This document shows, one piece after another, positions 24,795-33,226 of a stretch of 64,000 bases of DNA. The DNA is from an uncultured Lachnospiraceae bacterium (GTDB lineage Bacteria; Bacillota; Clostridia; Lachnospirales; Lachnospiraceae). Under the pieces are notes generated by a model that had not been told where the DNA came from, ran no database searches, and saw only the letters and a program-made list of their open reading frames with translations. The stretch is from positions 1 to 64,000 of the forward strand of contig URXX01000004.1 in assembly GCA_900551895.1 (NCBI GenBank), given 5' to 3'. Numbering within the stretch: the stretch's first letter is position 1; the number at the start of each line of letters is the position of its first letter. The translations under genes and the position numbers were made by a program.

Positions 24795-25433
24795 ATGGAA
24801 AAGAGATTAACAAATGAAGTGGGAATCCCGAAGTATCAGCAGATTGCCGCAGATATTGCATATAAGATCGTGGACGGCACTTACACAGAGGGGATGAAAG
24901 TATATGCAAGATCTTCTATTGGAAGTCGCTATGGAGTATCCTCAGAGACGGCGCGAAGAGCGATGTGTGTGTTATCTGACTGGGATGTTGTGGAAGTTGC
25001 AAAGAACAGCGGAGTAGTTATTAAATCAGAGGATAATGCTAAGAATTTTTTGCAGCAGCATCAGCATATGCAATCTATACAGAGTTTGAAAAGAAACATT
25101 TTGGAAAATGTGGAGAAACAGCAGAAAGCGACAAAGGAATTATATGGGTATTTAGATGAAGTTATCAAAAAGATTGATAATTATCGTTCCATTAATCCGT
25201 TTATCCCGTATGAACTTGTCATTACAGAGAAAACGCCATACTTAAATAAAACAGTCGGTTCGATTAATTTTTGGCAGGAAACTTTTGCTACGGTAATTGC
25301 AATAAGGAGAAACGGAACTCTGATTATGTCGCCGGGACCGAAAGCGGTTTTTCGATTAAATGATATTGTATATTATACAGGAGATGAAGATTGTCCTGAC
25401 AGAGTGAGAGGATTTATGTATCCAAATAAATAA
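24795..25433 (+). CDS. GntR-type regulator with C-terminal RCK_C (TrkA_C) domain, BusR-like
   Basis: 212 residues. The winged helix covers about 10-75 (YQQIAADIAYKIVDGTY, then RYGVSSETARRAMCVL), a coiled coil about 80-130, and an RCK_C domain about 140-212 ending with FRLNDIVYYTGDEDC. This is the plan and size of BusR, which binds c-di-AMP through RCK_C and represses osmolyte uptake. The next gene is an APC permease whose promoter overlaps long palindromes (25567-25633), so that permease is the likely target. c-di-AMP binding is inference; related domains can bind other ligands. GGAGGG precedes the ATG. Confidence 0.88.
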   Translation: MEKRLTNEVGIPKYQQIAADIAYKIVDGTYTEGMKVYARSSIGSRYGVSSETARRAMCVLSDWDVVEVAKNSGVVIKSEDNAKNFLQQHQHMQSIQSLKRNILENVEKQQKATKELYGYLDEVIKKIDNYRSINPFIPYELVITEKTPYLNKTVGSINFWQETFATVIAIRRNGTLIMSPGPKAVFRLNDIVYYTGDEDCPDRVRGFMYPNK

Positions 25434-25443
25434 AAGACGAGAG

Positions 25444-25488
25444 ATACCCTGATTATCAGCAGTAAAAGTTGATAATTGGGGTATTTTT
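25444..25488 (+). terminator. Terminator after the GntR-RCK_C gene
   Basis: A 15-pair stem starting ATACCCT and closing GGGGTAT, with two G-U pairs, followed by TTTTT. It isolates the regulator from the permease promoter. Confidence 0.85.
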
Positions 25489-25557
25489 GCATATTTCCCT
25501 ATACAATGTGCAAAAAATGGATAAAACAATTTTGTGCAATTTTTCACAAAGTGACAC

Positions 25558-25586
25558 TTGAAGAAATGACAACTTTGGAATATAAT
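25558..25586 (+). promoter_or_regulatory. Promoter for the APC permease
   Basis: TTGAAG (25558-25563), 17 bp, TATAAT (25581-25586). The -10 lies in the spacer of the first palindrome. Confidence 0.7.
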
Positions 25587-25596
25587 AAAGTTGTTA
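25567..25596 (+). promoter_or_regulatory. Operator 1: 30-bp bipartite palindrome
   Basis: Half-site TGACAACTTT (25567-25576), 10 bp, AAAGTTGTTA (25587-25596). It covers the permease -10, so binding should block transcription. Confidence 0.8.
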
Positions 25597-25603
25597 CTTA
25601 AAG

Positions 25604-25633
25604 TGACAACTTTAGTTTAGTATAAAGTTGTCA
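25604..25633 (+). promoter_or_regulatory. Operator 2: 30-bp bipartite palindrome
   Basis: TGACAACTTT (25604-25613), 10 bp, AAAGTTGTCA (25624-25633), a perfect match of arms, 37 bp from operator 1 and just before the ribosome site. Confidence 0.8.
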
Positions 25634-25660
25634 TAAAACAATAGAATGCGAGGAAAAATT

Positions 25661-27121
25661 ATGGGTGAGAAAAAATCAAAATATGATAAAGTCTTAAGTT
25701 CAAAAGATATATTTGTCATTGCATTTGGCGCGATGATTGGCTGGGGCTGGATTGTTATGACAGGTGAATGGATTAATTACGGCGGCAGCGTTGGAGCAAT
25801 GATAGCATTTGGAATCGGCGGATTTATGGTATTATTTGTAGGTTTGACTTATGCAGAACTGACATCGGCAATGCCGGAATGCGGCGGGGAGCATATATTT
25901 AGTTTGAGGGCATTCGGTAAAAACGGTTCGTTTGTCTGTACATGGGCAATTATTTTAGGATACGTAGGAGTTGTTGCGTTTGAGGCGTGTGCGTTCCCAA
26001 CCGTTATTAAGTATATTGCTCCGTCACTTGTGACAAAAGGATATATGTATACAATCGGTGGATTTGATGTATATGCTTCATGGGTTGCCGTTGCGGTAGT
26101 TGCAGCGATTGCCATTACTTATATTAACTACAAAGGTGCAAAAACGGCGGCAAACGTACAGACAATCCTTACGGTTGTGATTGCTTTAGTAGGAATTGCG
26201 CTGATTGCGGCATCCGCAGTTCGCGGCAATGTGGCAAATCTTGATCCGATGTTTTTGGAAGGAAACGAGATTGGCGGCGTGTTCAAGGTTGCGGTAATGA
26301 CACCGTTTATGCTTGTCGGATTTGACGTTATTCCACAGGCGGCAGAGGAAATTAACATTCCGTTTAAGAAAATCGGTAAAATTATTATTTTCTCTATTTT
26401 CATGGCGGTTGCGTGGTACGTGTTAATTGTTTTGGCAGTTTCGCTTATTATGTCAAAAGGTGATTTGAGTATTTCAGAACTGGTAACGGCTGATGCGATG
26501 AAAAAAGCATATTTTAACAGTGATATTGCTTCTACAGTATGTATTTTAGGTGGTATCATGGGTATTGTAACAAGCTGGAATTCATTCTTTATGGGTGGTT
26601 CAAGAGCGATTGCAGCGTTATCAGAATCACATATGGCACCGGCATTTTTATCAAAGGTAAATAAAAAGACGAAAACACCGACAAACTCAATCCTTTTAGT
26701 AGGACTTATTGCGGTAATCGCACCGTTTTTTGGTAAGTCGATGATGACATGGATTACGGATGCGGGGAGTTTTGCAGTTTGTCTTGCATATCTCATGGTT
26801 TCGGCTTCTTTCTTAAAATTAAGAAAGAGTGAACCGAATATGAACAGACCTTATAAAGTAAAAAATGCGAAGTTTGTTGGTGGAATGGCAGTTCTTACAA
26901 CGACGATTATGTGTCTGTTATATGTTGTTCCGGGAAATTCCCAGTTGATTACAGAGGAATGGATAATTGTAGGCGCATGGATTCTGTTGGGAGTTATATT
27001 TTACGGTTATGCCAGAAGGCAATATAAAGAAAAATTCGGTACACGTCAAAAATTGATTTATGAAGATGTAGTGGAGAAAAGTCCGAAAAAGAATAAAGAA
27101 AATGTGGTAGCAAAAGCCTAA
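25661..27121 (+). CDS. APC family amino-acid permease
   Basis: 486 residues, about 12 membrane helices, with the APC hallmarks GAMIGWGWIV near 21-30 (broken first helix) and a conserved ELTSAMPECGGEH region near 68-80. Substrates of this family are amino acids, amines and sometimes osmolytes. ATG 25661 is chosen over 25646 because GCGAGGA lies between them at proper spacing. Control by the adjacent GntR-RCK_C regulator would make it an osmotically or c-di-AMP-gated importer, by analogy with BusR. The substrate cannot be read from sequence; the much larger KimA potassium importers differ in length. Confidence 0.9.
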   Translation: MGEKKSKYDKVLSSKDIFVIAFGAMIGWGWIVMTGEWINYGGSVGAMIAFGIGGFMVLFVGLTYAELTSAMPECGGEHIFSLRAFGKNGSFVCTWAIILGYVGVVAFEACAFPTVIKYIAPSLVTKGYMYTIGGFDVYASWVAVAVVAAIAITYINYKGAKTAANVQTILTVVIALVGIALIAASAVRGNVANLDPMFLEGNEIGGVFKVAVMTPFMLVGFDVIPQAAEEINIPFKKIGKIIIFSIFMAVAWYVLIVLAVSLIMSKGDLSISELVTADAMKKAYFNSDIASTVCILGGIMGIVTSWNSFFMGGSRAIAALSESHMAPAFLSKVNKKTKTPTNSILLVGLIAVIAPFFGKSMMTWITDAGSFAVCLAYLMVSASFLKLRKSEPNMNRPYKVKNAKFVGGMAVLTTTIMCLLYVVPGNSQLITEEWIIVGAWILLGVIFYGYARRQYKEKFGTRQKLIYEDVVEKSPKKNKENVVAKA

Positions 27122-27127
27122 TTAAAT

Positions 27128-27170
27128 AAAAAAGATGCAGAGGAATTAGAAATTCTTTTGCATCTTTTTT
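27128..27170 (+). terminator. Terminator after the APC permease
   Basis: AAAAAAGATGCA pairs with TGCATCTTTTTT, continued by GAATT/AATTC around an AGA loop. Confidence 0.88.
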
Positions 27171-27186
27171 CATACTATGATACAAT
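27158..27186 (+). promoter_or_regulatory. Promoter of the folT riboswitch operon
   Basis: TTGCAT (27158-27163), 17 bp, TACAAT (27181-27186) with TGA before the -10. The -35 lies in the terminator of the preceding gene. Confidence 0.5.
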
Positions 27187-27208
27187 TTCTAGGAAAATAA
27201 AATAAAAA

Positions 27209-27308
27209 AGCAGAGTAGAAATATGTGCGTTAAGTGCTGGCCGGACGGGGAGTTGCCGGTGGGACGAAAAGTGAATAACTTGCGGTACATATTTTGCATC
27301 CCGCTGCT
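27209..27308 (+). ncRNA. Tetrahydrofolate (THF) riboswitch
   Basis: All conserved blocks of the class I THF aptamer are present in order: P1 arm AGCAG with CTGCT at the end, GCGTTAAGTGC, GGACGGGGAGTTGC, GGTGGGACGAA, and the 3' core TTGCGGTACAT then GCATCCCGCTGCT. It lies in the leader of a folate transporter gene. Downstream, ATACCT (27335-27340) can pair with AGGTAT (27372-27377), which contains the folT ribosome site, so ligand probably blocks translation. Confidence 0.95.
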
Positions 27309-27382
27309 GCACATGACAGATATGTTTGTATTGTATACCTGCTATGCGTGGCTTGAGGACTACTGCAAAGGAGGTATTTTTT

Positions 27383-27943
27383 ATGGAACAAATGAAAACA
27401 CAGTTTAAGGACTCCTGGCAAGAGTTGAAGCATTTAAAGACGATTGTAGTAACAGCAATGTTTATTGCAATCGGTGTCGTACTCGGATTCTTTTTTACCA
27501 TTCAGGTAACGGATTTTCTGAAAATCGGATTTTCTTTTATCGCAAATGAAATGACAGCGTTGCTGTTCGGACCTGTGGTAGGCGGAATTATGGGGGGTGT
27601 GACGGATATTCTTAAGTTTATACTGAAGCCCACGGGAGCGTATTTCTTCGGATTTACATTTAATGCAATTTTGGGAGCGGTTATTTATGGAATCATTTTA
27701 TATCACCGACCAATTACATTTAAGAGAATTCTGATTGCAAAAACGATAGTGGCAATTGTTGTGAATGTATTTCTTGGAACATACTGGCTGCACATTATGT
27801 ATGGAAAAGCATTTTGGGCATTAATCCCTGTCAGAGTATGGAAACAGGTTATGTCTGTGCCGATTGAAAGTTTTCTTTTCTATATTGTAGCGAAAGCACT
27901 CTCAAAGGCGAGGGTTTTTGAACTGATTAAGACAAAAAAATAA
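27383..27943 (+). CDS. folT: Folate ECF transporter S component FolT
   Basis: 186 residues with about five or six membrane helices; S-component features TVVTAMFIAIGVVLG near the N-terminus and LLFGPVVGGIMGGVTDILKF near 60-80. It should capture folates and use the shared EcfAAT module. ATG 27383 follows AAAGGAGG. The THF riboswitch upstream and thyA/dfrA downstream define it as folate-specific. One transcript likely runs to the MATE gene. Confidence 0.92.
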   Translation: MEQMKTQFKDSWQELKHLKTIVVTAMFIAIGVVLGFFFTIQVTDFLKIGFSFIANEMTALLFGPVVGGIMGGVTDILKFILKPTGAYFFGFTFNAILGAVIYGIILYHRPITFKRILIAKTIVAIVVNVFLGTYWLHIMYGKAFWALIPVRVWKQVMSVPIESFLFYIVAKALSKARVFELIKTKK

Positions 27944-27958
27944 AGGGGAAGATAGAAA

Positions 27959-28807
27959 ATGAGTTATGCAGATAAAGTATTTATAGAAATGTGCCGTGAT
28001 ATTATTGATAACGGAGTGAGTACGGAGGGGGAGAAAGTCCGTCCGAAATGGGAGGACGGAAGTTATGCTTACACAATGAAGAAGTTTTGTGTAGTAAATC
28101 GTTATGATTTGTCGAAAGAATTTCCGGCATTGACATTACGACGTACGGGAATTAAAAGTTGTGTGGACGAAATGCTTTGGATATGGCAGAAAAAATCGAA
28201 TAATATCCATGATTTAAACAGTCATATTTGGGACAGTTGGGCAGATGAGGACGGTTCTATCGGAAAAGCATACGGCTATCAGATGAGAGTGAAACACCAG
28301 TATAAAGAAGGCATGATGGATCAGGTAGACAGGGTGATTTACGATTTGAAAAACAATCCGTACAGCCGCCGTATTATGACGAATATTTATGTACATCAGG
28401 ACTTGCATGAGATGAATTTATATCCATGTGCATATAGCGTTACATTTAATGTGACAAAGAAGAAGGACAGTGATAAATTGGTGTTAAATGCTATTTTAAA
28501 TCAGCGTTCGCAGGATGTTTTGGCAGCAAATAACTGGAATGTATGCCAATATGCAGTGCTTGTGCATATGCTTGCGCAGGTGTGTGATATGCAGGTGGGA
28601 GAACTTGTTCATGTGATTGCGGACGCACATATTTATGACAGACATATTCCGCTAATCGAAGAATTAATTTCGAGAGAGCCTTATCCGGCACCTAAATTTT
28701 GGTTAAATCCGGAAGTCAAAGACTTCTATGAATTTACACCGGATGACGTGAGATTAGACGATTATCAGACAGGTCCTCAGATTAAAAATATTCCAATTGC
28801 AGTGTAG
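27959..28807 (+). CDS. thyA: Thymidylate synthase (divergent ThyA)
   Basis: 282 residues. It methylates dUMP with methylene-THF, producing dihydrofolate for the next enzyme. It has the family frame with LYPCAYSVTFNV (catalytic Cys), LNAILNQRSQDVLAANNWNVCQYAVL, and the dUMP-binding HVIADAHIYDRHI. The catalytic loop differs from the usual LPPCH, and the QRS-x-D segment lacks the common F-G-x-P. So this is a divergent branch, although the key residues R, C, N and the closing His/Tyr are seen. Spacing to folT is 15 bases. Confidence 0.93.
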   Translation: MSYADKVFIEMCRDIIDNGVSTEGEKVRPKWEDGSYAYTMKKFCVVNRYDLSKEFPALTLRRTGIKSCVDEMLWIWQKKSNNIHDLNSHIWDSWADEDGSIGKAYGYQMRVKHQYKEGMMDQVDRVIYDLKNNPYSRRIMTNIYVHQDLHEMNLYPCAYSVTFNVTKKKDSDKLVLNAILNQRSQDVLAANNWNVCQYAVLVHMLAQVCDMQVGELVHVIADAHIYDRHIPLIEELISREPYPAPKFWLNPEVKDFYEFTPDDVRLDDYQTGPQIKNIPIAV

Positions 28808-28819
28808 GGAGGAACGAAA

Positions 28820-29329
28820 ATGAATTTAATTGTAGCAGTAGATAAAAACTGGGCAATCGGCTGTGGAAACAGACTTTTAGTCAGCATTCCGGCAGATATG
28901 AAATTTTTCCGTGAAACAACAATGGGGAAAGTTGTTGTTATGGGAAGAAAGACTTTGGAAAGTTTTCCGGGTGGACAGCCTTTGAAAAACCGTACCAATG
29001 TTGTGATTACAAGGGATAAAAACTATAAAGTAAAAGATGCTGTCGTAGTCACAAGTGTGGAAGAGGCGTTGAAAGAATTGAAAACATATGGGGAAGACGA
29101 GATTTATGTTATCGGAGGGGAAAGCATTTACAGACAACTTCTTCCGTATTGTAAAACAGCGTATGTGACAAAAATTGACCACGCTTATGAGGCGGATACG
29201 TATTTTCCGAATCTCGATGAAATGGACGATTGGAGAATGACGGGGATTACGGATGAGCAGACATACTTTGATTTGGAATATGTATTTACAAGATATGAGA
29301 GAGTGAAAGGAAATGAAGAAAAACATTAA
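28820..29329 (+). CDS. dfrA: Dihydrofolate reductase
   Basis: 169 residues, normal length. It regenerates THF after ThyA. Visible are MNLIVAVDKNWAIGCGNRLLVSIPADMKFF with the active-site acidic residue (Asp in PADMKFF), GRKTLESFPGG, and YVIGGESIYRQLLPY. It is 12 bases after thyA behind GGGAGGA and overlaps the MATE gene by 17 bases. Confidence 0.96.
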   Translation: MNLIVAVDKNWAIGCGNRLLVSIPADMKFFRETTMGKVVVMGRKTLESFPGGQPLKNRTNVVITRDKNYKVKDAVVVTSVEEALKELKTYGEDEIYVIGGESIYRQLLPYCKTAYVTKIDHAYEADTYFPNLDEMDDWRMTGITDEQTYFDLEYVFTRYERVKGNEEKH

Positions 29330-30662
29330 TCTGTTAGAAGGGCCGATTCTGCCGTCATTGTCAGGGTTGGCACTTCCGATTATGGCGACATCACTTATCC
29401 AAATGGCATATAACCTGACGGATATGATTTGGATTGGAAGAGTGGGAAGTTCAGCCGTGGCGGCGGTAGGTGCTGCCGGAATGTATATGTGGCTGGCAAA
29501 TGGATTGGCTACGCTGGCGAAAATGGGCGGTCAGGTAAAAGTGGCACAGGCTTTGGGGGCGAAAGAAAATAAACAGGCGGTAAGTTACGCCAAAAGTGCA
29601 TTGCAGTTGGGGATTGCCCTTGGAGTGATTTACGGTGTGCTGGCAGTTGTGTTGGCAAATCCGCTGATTGATTTCTTTAAATTGAATAGTGCGGATGTAG
29701 TTGCCGATGCAAAAATCTATTTGCAGATTACTTGTGGGGGAGTGATTTTCTCCTTTTTGAATCAGATTTTTACCGGAATTATGACGGCTATGGGAAACAG
29801 CAGGACATCTTTTGTGGCGACAGCGGCTGGGCTTATTATTAATATTGTTATGGATCCTGTTCTGATTTTCGGTATAGGACCTTTTGCCGAGATGGGCGTT
29901 ATGGGAGCGGGAATTGCAACGGTTTTTGCACAGATGATTGTAACCGGCGTATTTATTTTGGAGGCATTAAAAGATGAGATTATTTTCCAAAAGGTACGTC
30001 TGCTTGAAAAAGTGGATAGGGAAAGTATGATGACGATTGTAAAAATCGGTTTCCCGACAGGGGTACAGAGTATGATTTTTACAAGTATTTCTATGATTAT
30101 TGCGCGGATGATTGCCGGATTTGGCGACAGTGCGGTGGCAGTTCAAAAGGTTGGTTCTCAGATAGAGTCGATTTCATGGATGACTGCGGAAGGTTTTGGC
30201 GCTGCGGTAAATGCGTTTATGGCACAGAACCACGGGGCAAAAAATAAAAAGAGAATTGTGCAGGGATATAAAGTTGCAATGCGTATAGAGATTGTATGGG
30301 GGATTTTCTGTACGTTCGTGCTTATGGTATTTCCGGCAGTTATTTTTAAAATTTTTATTCCGGAGGCAGATGTACTTCCGATGGGAGTGGATTATCTGAA
30401 AATTTTAGGGGTATCCCAACTCTTTATGTGTATTGAGTTGACAACTGCCGGAGCGTTTTCGGGATTGGGGAAAACAATTCCTCCGTCCGTTTCCAGTATT
30501 ATTTTGACAGCGGCACGTATTCCTATGGCGGTAGCGCTTACGTCAACTGCTTTGGGATTGAATGGAATTTGGTGGAGTATTACCATTTCCAGTATCTTTA
30601 AAGGCGTAATTTTAGTGGCATGGTTCTTGATTTATTTGAAAAAAATGCTTGCGGAAGAATAA
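29313..30662 (+). CDS. MATE family efflux transporter
   Basis: 449 residues, 12 membrane helices in two MatE repeats (about 12-170 and 240-400). Segments such as LTDMIWIGRVGSSAVAAVG and GFGAAVNAFMAQNHGAKN are typical. MATE pumps export drugs or metabolites with Na+ or H+. Its start lies inside dfrA (GAAAGGA at the proper distance), so it is translationally coupled to a folate operon. That suggests export of folate-like compounds or antifolates, but the sequence itself does not prove a substrate. Confidence 0.92.
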   Translation: MKKNINLLEGPILPSLSGLALPIMATSLIQMAYNLTDMIWIGRVGSSAVAAVGAAGMYMWLANGLATLAKMGGQVKVAQALGAKENKQAVSYAKSALQLGIALGVIYGVLAVVLANPLIDFFKLNSADVVADAKIYLQITCGGVIFSFLNQIFTGIMTAMGNSRTSFVATAAGLIINIVMDPVLIFGIGPFAEMGVMGAGIATVFAQMIVTGVFILEALKDEIIFQKVRLLEKVDRESMMTIVKIGFPTGVQSMIFTSISMIIARMIAGFGDSAVAVQKVGSQIESISWMTAEGFGAAVNAFMAQNHGAKNKKRIVQGYKVAMRIEIVWGIFCTFVLMVFPAVIFKIFIPEADVLPMGVDYLKILGVSQLFMCIELTTAGAFSGLGKTIPPSVSSIILTAARIPMAVALTSTALGLNGIWWSITISSIFKGVILVAWFLIYLKKMLAEE

Positions 30663-30665
30663 AAG

Positions 30666-30700
30666 AAAAACTCAGACCGATTTTGCTGGTCTGAGTTTTT
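30666..30700. terminator. Bidirectional terminator between MATE and mgtE
   Basis: AAAACTCAGACC pairs exactly with GGTCTGAGTTTT around a nine-base loop. Confidence 0.92.
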
Positions 30701-30702
30701 GT

Positions 30703-32034
30703 CTATAAAGCAAATATTTTTGTTGCGATAGAAAAATAAATAATAATCGAGCATGTATCCACGAGAGTTGTGATAAGCGGCGCTGCCATAATGGCAGGGT
30801 CTAAATGTAATTTTTTTGCAAACAGCGGAAGAACACAGCCGATTAATTTTGCGATAATGACGGTAGCAATCAGGGAAAGTCCGATGACAACCGCAAGTTT
30901 TGCATCGCCGTACATGAGGAAAATACGGATTCCGTTTGCAACGGCAAGACCGGCGCTGACTAAAAGAGCGATGCGGAATTCTTTAAACATAACGCGGAAA
31001 ATATCCGAAAATTTAATTTCTTCCAGAGCAAGTCCGCGGATAATCAATGTTGAACTTTGCGAACCACAGTTTCCGCCCGTATCCATTAGCATTGGAATGA
31101 AGGATACGAGAAGAGGTATGGCGGCGAAAGCGTTCTCGTATTTCGTAATGATTGAGCCTGTAATCGTGGATGAAAGCATTAAAATCAGCAGCCATAAAAA
31201 GCGGTTTTTTGCGTGAGAAAAAACAGAAGTATCGAAATAAGATTTCTCACTTGGGTTTACGGCGGCCATAATGGTAATATCTTCCGTTGCCTCGTCAACC
31301 ATAACGTCCATAGCATCATCGACTGTGACAATACCGACCATTAAATCGCCTGCGTCCAATACAGGAATAGCAAGCAGACCGTATTTTGAAAAGAGTTTTG
31401 CAACTTCCTCTTGATCTGTGTGGGTGGAAACAGATATAATTTCCGTTTCCATAATTTCTTCGATTACTGTATCATCGTCCATTGTCATTAAATCTTTGGC
31501 AGATACAATACCGATTAGACGGCGATGCTCAAGTACATAGCAAGTATAAATCGTTTCTTTATGGATTCCTACTGCTTTGATGTGTAACATAGTGTCTTTA
31601 ACCGTCATGGATTTTTTCAGGTTAACATATTCGGTTGTCATAATACTACCGGCACTGTCGTCGGGATAATTTAATAGTTGGTTGATGCTGTTTCGTTTTG
31701 TGCTGTCAACCGTATCCAGTATTCTCGTAACGAGATTTGCAGGGAGTTCCTCCAGCATATCTACAGTGTCATCCATATATAAGTCATCCAGCAGTTCTTT
31801 TAATTCTTTTTCCGTAAAAATATCTACAAGGTAAGTCTGCATGGAGTTATTCATATTGGAAAATACATCGGCAGCCTTGTCCTTTGGAATAAGGCGGAAT
31901 GCCAAAGCAAGTTCCTTATCTTCCAGTTCGGAAAGCAGAGCGGCAATGTCCACTGCGTTCATCACGTCTAAAATATTCCGAATAGTTTTGAATTCTCTTT
32001 TTGCCAAAAGTTCCATAAAGATTGTTGTGTTCAT
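30703..32034 (-). CDS. mgtE: Magnesium transporter MgtE
   Basis: 443 residues: N domain (about 1-125), two CBS domains (about 130-250; LLNYPDDSAGSIMTTEYV precedes them), a plug helix, and five membrane helices from about 280 with the selectivity motif MLMDTGGNCGSQSSTL. The N and CBS domains sense cytosolic Mg2+ and close the channel. ATG 32034 follows AAGGAGAGG. The mRNA leader holds an M-box, so expression falls when Mg2+ is high. Confidence 0.97.
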   Translation of the reverse strand: MNTTIFMELLAKREFKTIRNILDVMNAVDIAALLSELEDKELALAFRLIPKDKAADVFSNMNNSMQTYLVDIFTEKELKELLDDLYMDDTVDMLEELPANLVTRILDTVDSTKRNSINQLLNYPDDSAGSIMTTEYVNLKKSMTVKDTMLHIKAVGIHKETIYTCYVLEHRRLIGIVSAKDLMTMDDDTVIEEIMETEIISVSTHTDQEEVAKLFSKYGLLAIPVLDAGDLMVGIVTVDDAMDVMVDEATEDITIMAAVNPSEKSYFDTSVFSHAKNRFLWLLILMLSSTITGSIITKYENAFAAIPLLVSFIPMLMDTGGNCGSQSSTLIIRGLALEEIKFSDIFRVMFKEFRIALLVSAGLAVANGIRIFLMYGDAKLAVVIGLSLIATVIIAKLIGCVLPLFAKKLHLDPAIMAAPLITTLVDTCSIIIYFSIATKIFAL

Positions 32035-32130
32035 GATGACCTCTCCTTTTTTCTTTTTTGATTTTATTTACAAATGTTAAGGTACACCTACTGGCACCAG
32101 CATCCATTGTCCTCACCTGCCTTTCTATAA

Positions 32131-32166
32131 TAAAAAACCTTGTCACTGCTTAAACAATGACAAGGT
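32131..32166 (-). terminator. Regulated terminator of the M-box leader
   Basis: On the minus strand ACCTTGTCA pairs with TGACAAGGT, followed by six T. It lies between the aptamer and mgtE and should form when Mg2+ is bound. Confidence 0.88.
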
Positions 32167-32350
32167 ATAAAAATACTCCCACAATGTGCATCGTTCAAGC
32201 TTTAGTATCATAGGGCATAAAAATTGCATTAGGTTATGCCTTGTTCCGACATAGCCTGCTAACCAACTAATTGTGTCTCCACAATTTTGCGGCAGCAATC
32301 TTAGGAAAAACCAAATCCCTATGGTAACCTCACCTACCGAGTTTATTTAG
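32167..32350 (-). ncRNA. M-box (ykoK) magnesium riboswitch
   Basis: Read on the minus strand, the leader begins with GGTAGGTGAGGTTACCATAGG, the clostridial M-box signature, followed by GCTGCCGC and further paired regions, then ATACTAAAGC-type core bases and the terminator above. Boundaries are approximate. It controls mgtE by premature termination. Confidence 0.87.
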
Positions 32351-32359
32351 TTCCCCTAC

Positions 32360-32388
32360 ATTCTAACGCGGAATAAATAGTGTGTCAA
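32360..32388 (-). promoter_or_regulatory. Promoter of the mgtE leader
   Basis: Minus strand TTGACA (32388-32383), 17 bp, TAGAAT (32365-32360), just ahead of the aptamer. Confidence 0.85.
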
Positions 32389-32403
32389 GAAAAATTAGCG
32401 GGA

Positions 32404-32433
32404 TTGATTTTGAATAAAAAGATATGGTATAAT
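32404..32433 (+). promoter_or_regulatory. Promoter for the methyltransferase operon
   Basis: TTGATT (32404-32409), 18 bp, TATAAT (32428-32433) with TGG before the -10. Confidence 0.6.
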
Positions 32434-32468
32434 AAAACAGATTATGTTTTAGAAAGAGGTGATTTCCA

Positions 32469-33224
32469 ATGGAAGCGTATACAAGTTTTGCATCTGTCTA
32501 TGATACATTTATGGATAATATTCCGTATGAAGAGTGGAGTGCTTATGTGAGAGAACTGTTGGTAAAATACGGGGTGACGGAGGGTCTTGTATTGGAACTG
32601 GGCTGCGGAACCGGAACGATGACGGAATTGCTGGCATCAGCAGGATACGATATGATAGGAATAGATAATGCTGAGGAAATGCTGGAGATTGCCCTTGAGA
32701 AAAAATTATCCTCCGACCATGATATTTTGTATCTTTTGCAGGATATGAGAGAATTTGAATTGTATGGTACGGTGAAAGCGGTTGTCAGTGTCTGTGATTC
32801 CATGAATTACATTATGGAGGAAGAGGAACTGTTGGAAGTTTTCAGACTTGTAAATAATTACTTAGACCCGAAAGGAATATTTATTTTTGATTTCAATACA
32901 ATTTACAAATATCGGGAACTTTTGGGAGATAGGACGATTGCGGAAAACAGGGAGGAATGCAGTTTTATTTGGGATAACTATTATTATGATGAGGAAGAGG
33001 TAAATGAGTATGAACTCAGCCTGTTTATCCGAGAAGGAGAGTCGGATTATTATCGCAAATATGAGGAGACTCATTACCAGAAAGCGTATCGGCTGGAAAC
33101 AATGCAACGTCTTATTGAGCAGTCAGGTTTAGAATATGTGACGGCATATGATGCGTTTACCTACGAAGAACCGAGAGAAGACAGTGAGCGAATTTATATA
33201 ATAGCGAGAGAAAGAGGAAAATAG
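32469..33224 (+). CDS. Class I SAM-dependent methyltransferase
   Basis: 251 residues. The SAM-binding motif I LVLELGCGTGTMTELLA is near 38-54, and motif II GIDNAEEML near 62. The N-terminus YTSFASVYDTFMDNIPYEEW matches a common Firmicutes methyltransferase family often located near Hsp33 or tRNA genes. The substrate is unknown. It is two bases from hslO and heads an operon running through nadE. Confidence 0.88.
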   Translation: MEAYTSFASVYDTFMDNIPYEEWSAYVRELLVKYGVTEGLVLELGCGTGTMTELLASAGYDMIGIDNAEEMLEIALEKKLSSDHDILYLLQDMREFELYGTVKAVVSVCDSMNYIMEEEELLEVFRLVNNYLDPKGIFIFDFNTIYKYRELLGDRTIAENREECSFIWDNYYYDEEEVNEYELSLFIREGESDYYRKYEETHYQKAYRLETMQRLIEQSGLEYVTAYDAFTYEEPREDSERIYIIARERGK

Positions 33225-33226
33225 AA

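Noticed and set aside
27223..27408. Open frame inside the folT leader
   Set aside because: It lies over the THF aptamer, whose conserved bases explain the sequence better.
32079..32092. AGGTACACCTACT shared with 62680-62692
   Set aside because: A single 13-base match in 64 kb is expected by chance and the two contexts differ.
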